Shown in pieces: positions 60,257-64,000 of a DNA stretch of 64,000 nucleotides (its first letter is position 1; each line of letters starts with the position of its first letter). This DNA comes from Streptomyces sp. NBC_01460 (GTDB taxonomy: Bacteria > Actinomycetota > Actinomycetes > Streptomycetales > Streptomycetaceae). The stretch spans positions 3,534,001 through 3,598,000 of the forward strand of contig NZ_CP109473.1 in NCBI RefSeq assembly GCF_036227405.1. Reading direction: 5' to 3'. Both the position numbers and the translations under genes were made by a program. A model generated the notes under the pieces. It did no database searches and was not told the DNA's origin. It worked only from the letters and a program-made list of their open reading frames with translations.

Positions 60257-61198
60257 ATGACCTGGACGCCGGATTCCATCCCTGCCCAGTCGGGGCGACT
60301 GGCCGTTGTCACCGGCGCCAACAGCGGTATCGGCTACATCACCGCTCGCGAACTCGCCCGCCGCGGCGCCCATGTCGTCCTGGCCTGCCGCAGCCGTGAA
60401 CGCGGGCGGGCCGCGCTGGAGCGGCTGCGCAGGGAAGTGCCCGGCGCCCGTGCCGAACTGCGCGGGCTCGACCTCGCCGACCTGAAGTCCATCCGCGGTT
60501 TCGCCGCGGGCTGGGACCACGACCGGCTCGACCTCCTGGTCAACAACGCCGGCGTCGCCATGGTGCCGTTCTCCCGGACCATCGACGGCTTCGAATCGCA
60601 GTTCGGCATCAACCACCTCGGCACGTTCGCGCTCACCGGCCTCCTCATGCCCCACCTGCTGGCCGCCGCCGACCCGCGCGTGGTGACCGTCAGCAGCGAG
60701 GGCCAGCGTTTCGCCCGGTTCGACATGGCCAACCTGAACGCGGAGCACCACTACCGGGCGGCCTTCGCCTACGTGCAGTCCAAGCGGGCCAATCTCTACT
60801 TCGCCATGGAGCTGCAGCGAAGGGCCGACGCCGCCGGACTGAGGCTGCGCAGCATGGCCGTCGCCCCCGGACTCACCCGCTCCAACGTGCTCACCGGTGG
60901 CGCCCACAGCGCCCGGGGCCGCGCCTACGGAATCCTCACGCGCCTACTCCTGCGCGTTGCCTTCAGCCCCACACCGGACGGCGCAAGAACCTCCCTGTAC
61001 GCCTCAACCGTCCCCAACCTGCCTGGGGGGAGTTACGTCGCACCCGATGGGCCGTTCCAGCTCCGCGGTGAGCCGGTCCTTCGCAGCCGGGAGCGTGCGA
61101 TCCAGGACTCAGCCACGGCCCGCCAGTTGTGGGTGCTCTCGGAACAGCTCACCGACGTGCGCTACTCATTGCCCGCTGAGCCGCCCCCTCAGAAGTGA
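60257..61198 (+). CDS. Short-chain dehydrogenase (retinol dehydrogenase-like)
   Basis: A 313-residue SDR: GRLAVVTGANSGIGYITARELARRGAHVVLACRS, LDLLVNNAGVAMVP, VVTVSSEGQRFARF (catalytic Ser) and FAYVQSKRANLYFAMEL (YxxxK). The overall pattern matches the RDH/WWOX-like group of NADP-dependent enzymes acting on lipophilic alcohols or aldehydes. Divergent from the TetR gene, with which it shares the dyad-containing control region. Confidence 0.9.
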   Translation: MTWTPDSIPAQSGRLAVVTGANSGIGYITARELARRGAHVVLACRSRERGRAALERLRREVPGARAELRGLDLADLKSIRGFAAGWDHDRLDLLVNNAGVAMVPFSRTIDGFESQFGINHLGTFALTGLLMPHLLAAADPRVVTVSSEGQRFARFDMANLNAEHHYRAAFAYVQSKRANLYFAMELQRRADAAGLRLRSMAVAPGLTRSNVLTGGAHSARGRAYGILTRLLLRVAFSPTPDGARTSLYASTVPNLPGGSYVAPDGPFQLRGEPVLRSRERAIQDSATARQLWVLSEQLTDVRYSLPAEPPPQK

Positions 61199-61417
61199 GC
61201 AGTCCTGAGAGATCGCGGCCCTCCGCCGGACCGCGTCCGGTTTGTCCATGACCTTCGTTCTCACGACCTCGCGCAGAACAGCTTTCGCACAAGGCCCCTC
61301 ACGGTAGGTTCTGCGACATGCCGGAGCCCCCGAACCGGCCGCCGCACCCCCGCCGACCGCAGCCCCGGCCGTGTGTGGGAGAGGGGCCGCCCGGCCGTCG
61401 ACGCCGCCGCGCCCGAG

Positions 61418-61525
61418 GCCACCACGAAACCCACGGGAGTCGGGTACGCCCGGTGCGGTACCGCCCAGCAGGAGCTCCGGAGCCGGCTCGACGCCCTGAA
61501 GGAGGCGGGCTGTGATCCTGTCTTC
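61418..61525 (+). pseudogene. Fragment of a serine recombinase/resolvase (N-terminal part)
   Basis: The translation TTKPTGVGYARCGTAQQE followed by LRSRLDALKEAGCDPVFS is the beginning of a resolvase catalytic domain (usual pattern GYARxST..Q...Q.dAL..AGC..vF), with Cys-Gly where the catalytic Ser-Thr is normally preceded. Similarity ends after VFS, where the frame runs into the opposite gene; the rest of the recombinase is missing. An open frame from GTG 61373 leads into it. The remaining bases of the 61199-61558 spacer show nothing else. Confidence 0.6.
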
Positions 61526-61558
61526 TCCCCTTCCTCCCGCATCTCGGCGATACCCCGC

Positions 61559-62614
61559 TCAGGGCATCCGGAGCTTCTCGCGGAGGAGGCGCATGTGGGC
61601 CTCGATGTCGCGCTCGGCAGCCGGTCCGTCCGGCTCGACGGGCTCGACGGGCTCGACGGGTCCGGCGGGAGGCGACTGACGGCAGGGGCGGCAGAGGCCG
61701 TCGGGCAGTGCTCCGGGCGGTCCGGGCCGCCCGCATTCGGTGCATTCGACCAGCAGGGCGCGCACGGGTGCGTCCGGCGCGGGGGCGGCGTCCGGCAGCC
61801 GCGCCGGGGCCTTGTCGGTGAGGCGGCGGCGTACGAGGCCCACGGGTGAGCCGACCTGCTCCGGGAGCCCGGATGTCAGCGCCCGGGTGAGGTAGTCGGC
61901 GTCCACCCCACGGGCGAACCAGGTCGCGGCCAGGCTCTCCAGAGCGGCACAGTCGGCGGCGGAGAGAGCCAGGCGCGGCTCCACGCGGCCGAGTCGGGCG
62001 AGGGCGAGATAGGCGGGGGACGGACCGGCGGGCACGGCCTCCGAGGCCTCCGGGACCCGCTGCTGGGGCACGACGGGAGCGACGGGCTCCTCCTTCGCGG
62101 CTTCGGGCTCGGGCTCGGACTCGCCGACATCCGCACCGCCCGCGAGCTGAAGGGCCCACCACTCGTTGTCGCGAGCGGTGCGGGACCAGAAGGTGAGGGT
62201 GACCCAGCGGCTCTGGCCGAGGCTCTCGACGCGACAGCGCACATGGCGGAGATGCCCGGCCACGGCCAGCGCCCTCAGCGCGGTGCCGATGGCCATCTGC
62301 CCGTACAGGGGAAGGTCCTTGGCCAGGGACTTGATGTCCATGGCGGCGCCGTCGGGCAGGTGGTCGACGTACCCGGCGACGTAGCGCTCGCGGGCCGGGA
62401 GCAGAGCGAAGTCGGTCGGTGCGGAGGGGCGTTGCCCGGGCGCGGACCGCTTGCCGTAGCCGGTGCGGGCGCGGCGGTAGGGCCGCGAGGATGCGGGCGC
62501 GCTCGGGGCGGAGCTACTCTGCTGGATAGCCAAGGGATCGGCCTGTCTCTGATCTTGAGGTGAGACCCCGGCCGGTGCTCTAACACCGCGTCGGGGTCGA
62601 TGCGTCGAGGGCAC
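61559..62614 (-). CDS. Winged-helix DNA-binding-like protein with C-terminal zinc knuckle
   Basis: A 351-residue protein if GTG 62614 is used; a TTG at the LAIQQSSS position would remove ~26 residues. Residues ~70-135 look like a winged helix (ARERYVAGYVDHLPDGAAMDIKSLAKDLPLYGQMAIGTALRALAVAGHLRHV... TLTFWSRT). A Pro/Glu linker follows, then a helical domain, a CxxC-x-CxxC knuckle (ECTECGRPG...GLCRPCRQ) and a PVEPVEPVEP run. Such proteins are frequent in streptomycetes, sometimes near mobile DNA; function unknown. It lies next to the recombinase fragment. Confidence 0.78.
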   Translation of the reverse strand: MPSTHRPRRGVRAPAGVSPQDQRQADPLAIQQSSSAPSAPASSRPYRRARTGYGKRSAPGQRPSAPTDFALLPARERYVAGYVDHLPDGAAMDIKSLAKDLPLYGQMAIGTALRALAVAGHLRHVRCRVESLGQSRWVTLTFWSRTARDNEWWALQLAGGADVGESEPEPEAAKEEPVAPVVPQQRVPEASEAVPAGPSPAYLALARLGRVEPRLALSAADCAALESLAATWFARGVDADYLTRALTSGLPEQVGSPVGLVRRRLTDKAPARLPDAAPAPDAPVRALLVECTECGRPGPPGALPDGLCRPCRQSPPAGPVEPVEPVEPDGPAAERDIEAHMRLLREKLRMP

Positions 62615-62742
62615 CGTAAGCAGTCGCGACTCTGCGCCGCAACTCGCTCACGATTAGTCATACTTGCTGGCCGTGACGGGGTGGGGAGGGTGGGAGGGTT
62701 TCTTCAACCCCCTTCTTTTCCCTACCGGATGAACAACACCGC

Positions 62743-62895
62743 TCGAATCCCGGCCCCCGGATCCCGGCCCTCGAATCCCGAAGCTCGAGCGCCGGACGGC
62801 GGCATTCCTGGTGTCCCCCGAACGGGCGAATCCGGCACCCCGGGTCTCGGGTCTCGCATCCCGGGACCCGGGCTTCGGGACCCGGGATTCGGGGC
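62743..62895. repeat. Degenerate short-repeat cluster downstream of folD
   Basis: Dense direct and inverted repeats: TCGAATCCCG at 62743-62752 and 62771-62780, doubled GGGTCTC-type units (62842-62856), and GGGACCCGGG at 62863-62872 and 62877-62886. It fills much of the 62615-62905 spacer between folD and the wHTH gene. Open frames through it are repeat-encoded and not credible genes. Confidence 0.75.
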
Positions 62896-62905
62896 GGTGG
62901 GTCCG

Positions 62906-63760
62906 TCACCCACCGAGTCCGCGCGCGGCGGCGTCCACGGTCTGTGCCAGCAGGACGGCGATGGTCATCGGCCCCACGCCGCCGGGGACCGGAGTGATCA
63001 GGCGGGCACGGGCGGCGGCGCCGTCGAAGTCCACGTCGCCGACGTTGCCCGCGTTGTACCCGGCGTCCATCACCACCGCCCCCGGCTTGATGTCCTCGCC
63101 CCGGATCAGCCGGGGGCGCCCCACGGCCGCCACCACGACGTCCGCCTCCCGGACGATCGCCGACAGGTCCGTCGTACGCGAGTGGCAGTACGTCACCGTG
63201 GCGTCCCGTGCGAGGAGCAGCATCCCGGCCGGCTTGCCGAGGATCGCGCTGCGGCCCACCACGACCGCGTGCTTGCCGGAGAGCTCGACGTCGTACGCGT
63301 CCAGCAGCCGCATGATGCCGCCGGGGGTGCACGACACGAAGCCGGGCAGCCCGCAGCTCATCGCGCTGAAGGAGTGCGTCGTGACACCGTCGACGTCCTT
63401 CTCCGGGGCGATGGCTTCGAACGCGGCGCGCTCGTCGATGTGCGGACCGACCGGGTGCTGCAGGAGGATGCCGTGGACCTGCGGGTCCTCGGACAGCCCG
63501 GTGAGCGTGTCGACCAGTTCGGCGGTCGTGGTGGTGGCGGGCAGGACGACGCTGCGGGAGGTGATGCCGGCCTTCGCGCAACGGGCCTGCTTCATGCGCA
63601 CGTACGTGACCGATGCGGGATCCTCGCCCACGAGCACCGTGGCGAGGCAGGGCTCGATCCCCCGCCCTGCGAGTCCCGCCGCCCTCGTGGCGGTCTCCTC
63701 GACGAGCCGACGGGCAAGCCCGGTTCCGTCCATGAGCTGTGCGGTCCGTGTCGCGGGCAT
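62906..63760 (-). CDS. folD: Bifunctional methylenetetrahydrofolate dehydrogenase/cyclohydrolase
   Basis: A 284-residue FolD, which converts methylene-THF to formyl-THF. Signatures: VLVGEDPASVTYVRMKQARCAKAGI with the catalytic Lys, ILLQHPVGPHI, PEKDVDG, FVSCTPGGIMRLL, VVVGRSAILGKPAGMLLL and TPVPGGVGPMTIAVLL. The usual pattern QLPLP is changed to QHPVGPH. GGAGG precedes ATG 63760. Streptomycetes often have more than one folD; the sequence differences suggest that this could be the accessory copy. Confidence 0.93.
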   Translation of the reverse strand: MPATRTAQLMDGTGLARRLVEETATRAAGLAGRGIEPCLATVLVGEDPASVTYVRMKQARCAKAGITSRSVVLPATTTTAELVDTLTGLSEDPQVHGILLQHPVGPHIDERAAFEAIAPEKDVDGVTTHSFSAMSCGLPGFVSCTPGGIMRLLDAYDVELSGKHAVVVGRSAILGKPAGMLLLARDATVTYCHSRTTDLSAIVREADVVVAAVGRPRLIRGEDIKPGAVVMDAGYNAGNVGDVDFDGAAARARLITPVPGGVGPMTIAVLLAQTVDAAARGLGG

Positions 63761-63925
63761 GGTCGCCTCCAGGCGTGATTGACCACTCGCCCAGGCGCAC
63801 GGCATCCGACGTATGCGTCAGGCCGCTCCCCGGTGGTGCTCCACCTCAGCGCCAGTCACGACCCGCGAGGCACTGTAGTCGACACGGAAGCGACGAGGGC
63901 TCGACTTCCGGGACCGGCTCTCGCC

Positions 63926-64000
63926 TCAGGCGCGCCACCGGTCGCGGAGGTGCCAGGCCAGCCGCTCGCCGAGATGGTGACGCCAGAGCCACCACGGCAG
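63926..64000 (-). CDS. C-terminal end of an unidentified protein (partial)
   Basis: The minus strand is open from the right edge to TGA at 63926-63928, encoding 24 residues that end HLRDRWRA and are rich in Trp, Arg and His (LPWWLWRHHLGERLAWHL). Third positions are G/C rich. Start and identity lie outside the window. Confidence 0.5.
   Translation of the reverse strand: MPWWLWRHHLGERLAWHLRDRWRA

Noticed and set aside
60021..60260. 79-residue plus-strand frame in the TetR/SDR spacer
   Set aside because: It covers operator dyads, has no ribosome site and has unbiased third positions.
62722..62913. 63-residue minus-strand frame upstream of the wHTH gene
   Set aside because: Encoded entirely by the short-repeat cluster; repeated Pro/Gly/Arg residues and no homologue-like features.

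Overview
The window is a 64 kb stretch of a very GC-rich actinobacterial chromosome and is almost certainly Streptomyces. The reasons are strong third-position G/C bias, frequent GTG starts, a SsgA-like sporulation protein, a TamR/Tam pair, a Pmt protein O-mannosyltransferase and a Streptomyces-type gal operon. From memory, the gene order desaturase-TetR, tam-tamR, galTEK, ispE-ksgA, rsmI-pmt, ssgE and nickel/cobalt ECF genes resembles the S. coelicolor SCO3128-SCO3173 region; this was not checked by alignment. No rRNA, tRNA, CRISPR array or intact insertion sequence was seen.

Layout: 1-4.2 kb holds the end of a fatty-acid desaturase with its TetR regulator, a Uma2-type nuclease-fold protein, the divergent tam/tamR pair with a double palindromic operator, and an orphan LuxR response regulator. 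4.4-10.3 kb is galactose metabolism: galT-galE-galK with overlapping starts and stops, divergent from a sodium/solute symporter and a small membrane protein. 10.3-17.1 kb holds an aspartate-less LuxR regulator and three tandem paralogous single-span membrane proteins with Pro/Gln/Tyr-rich N-termini and PQQ-like beta-propeller ectodomains. 17.1-26.1 kb is housekeeping: ABC-F ATPase, lipoprotein, acyltransferase-3, ispE, ksgA, a C-terminally truncated resuscitation-promoting-factor-like protein, TatD, a zinc-ribbon protein and rsmI. 26.1-31.4 kb holds pmt, an Abi/HEPN-type gene (possible phage defence), a penicillin-binding protein behind a 24-bp palindrome, and a GntR regulator.

31.6-37.4 kb is a BMP-type nucleoside/sugar-like ABC importer (lipoprotein, double ATPase, two permeases) followed by an ornithine-cyclodeaminase-family enzyme. 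37.4-42.0 kb has a divergent XRE regulator/methionine aminopeptidase pair, a YbaK deacylase, an EamA exporter, an SDR and a beta-lactamase-fold hydrolase. 42.1-45.3 kb is an ECF metal transporter (CbiM/NikMN-CbiQ-CbiO) with a Nur-box-like dyad at its promoter, divergent from the SsgE-like gene. 45.3-52.5 kb has an MMPL exporter with TetR repressor, divergent from a tricorn protease. 52.5-56.7 kb is a Baeyer-Villiger-type monooxygenase/hydrolase/SDR operon divergent from a MerR regulator. 56.7-64 kb is more mosaic: exonuclease III, GNAT, a SAM methyltransferase, TetR/SDR pair, a serine-recombinase remnant, a wHTH protein, repeat-rich spacer, folD, and the end of one more gene.

Regulatory logic is visible in many divergent intergenic regions: palindromes or phased repeats separate a regulator from its probable target (tamR/tam, XRE/map, TetR/MMPL, MerR/FMO, TetR/SDR, GntR/BMP). 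The best leads for a second look are the truncated Rpf, the Nur-like box on the ECF transporter, the HEPN-type gene with an adjacent candidate small transcript, the palindrome before the penicillin-binding protein, and the triplicated propeller membrane proteins.
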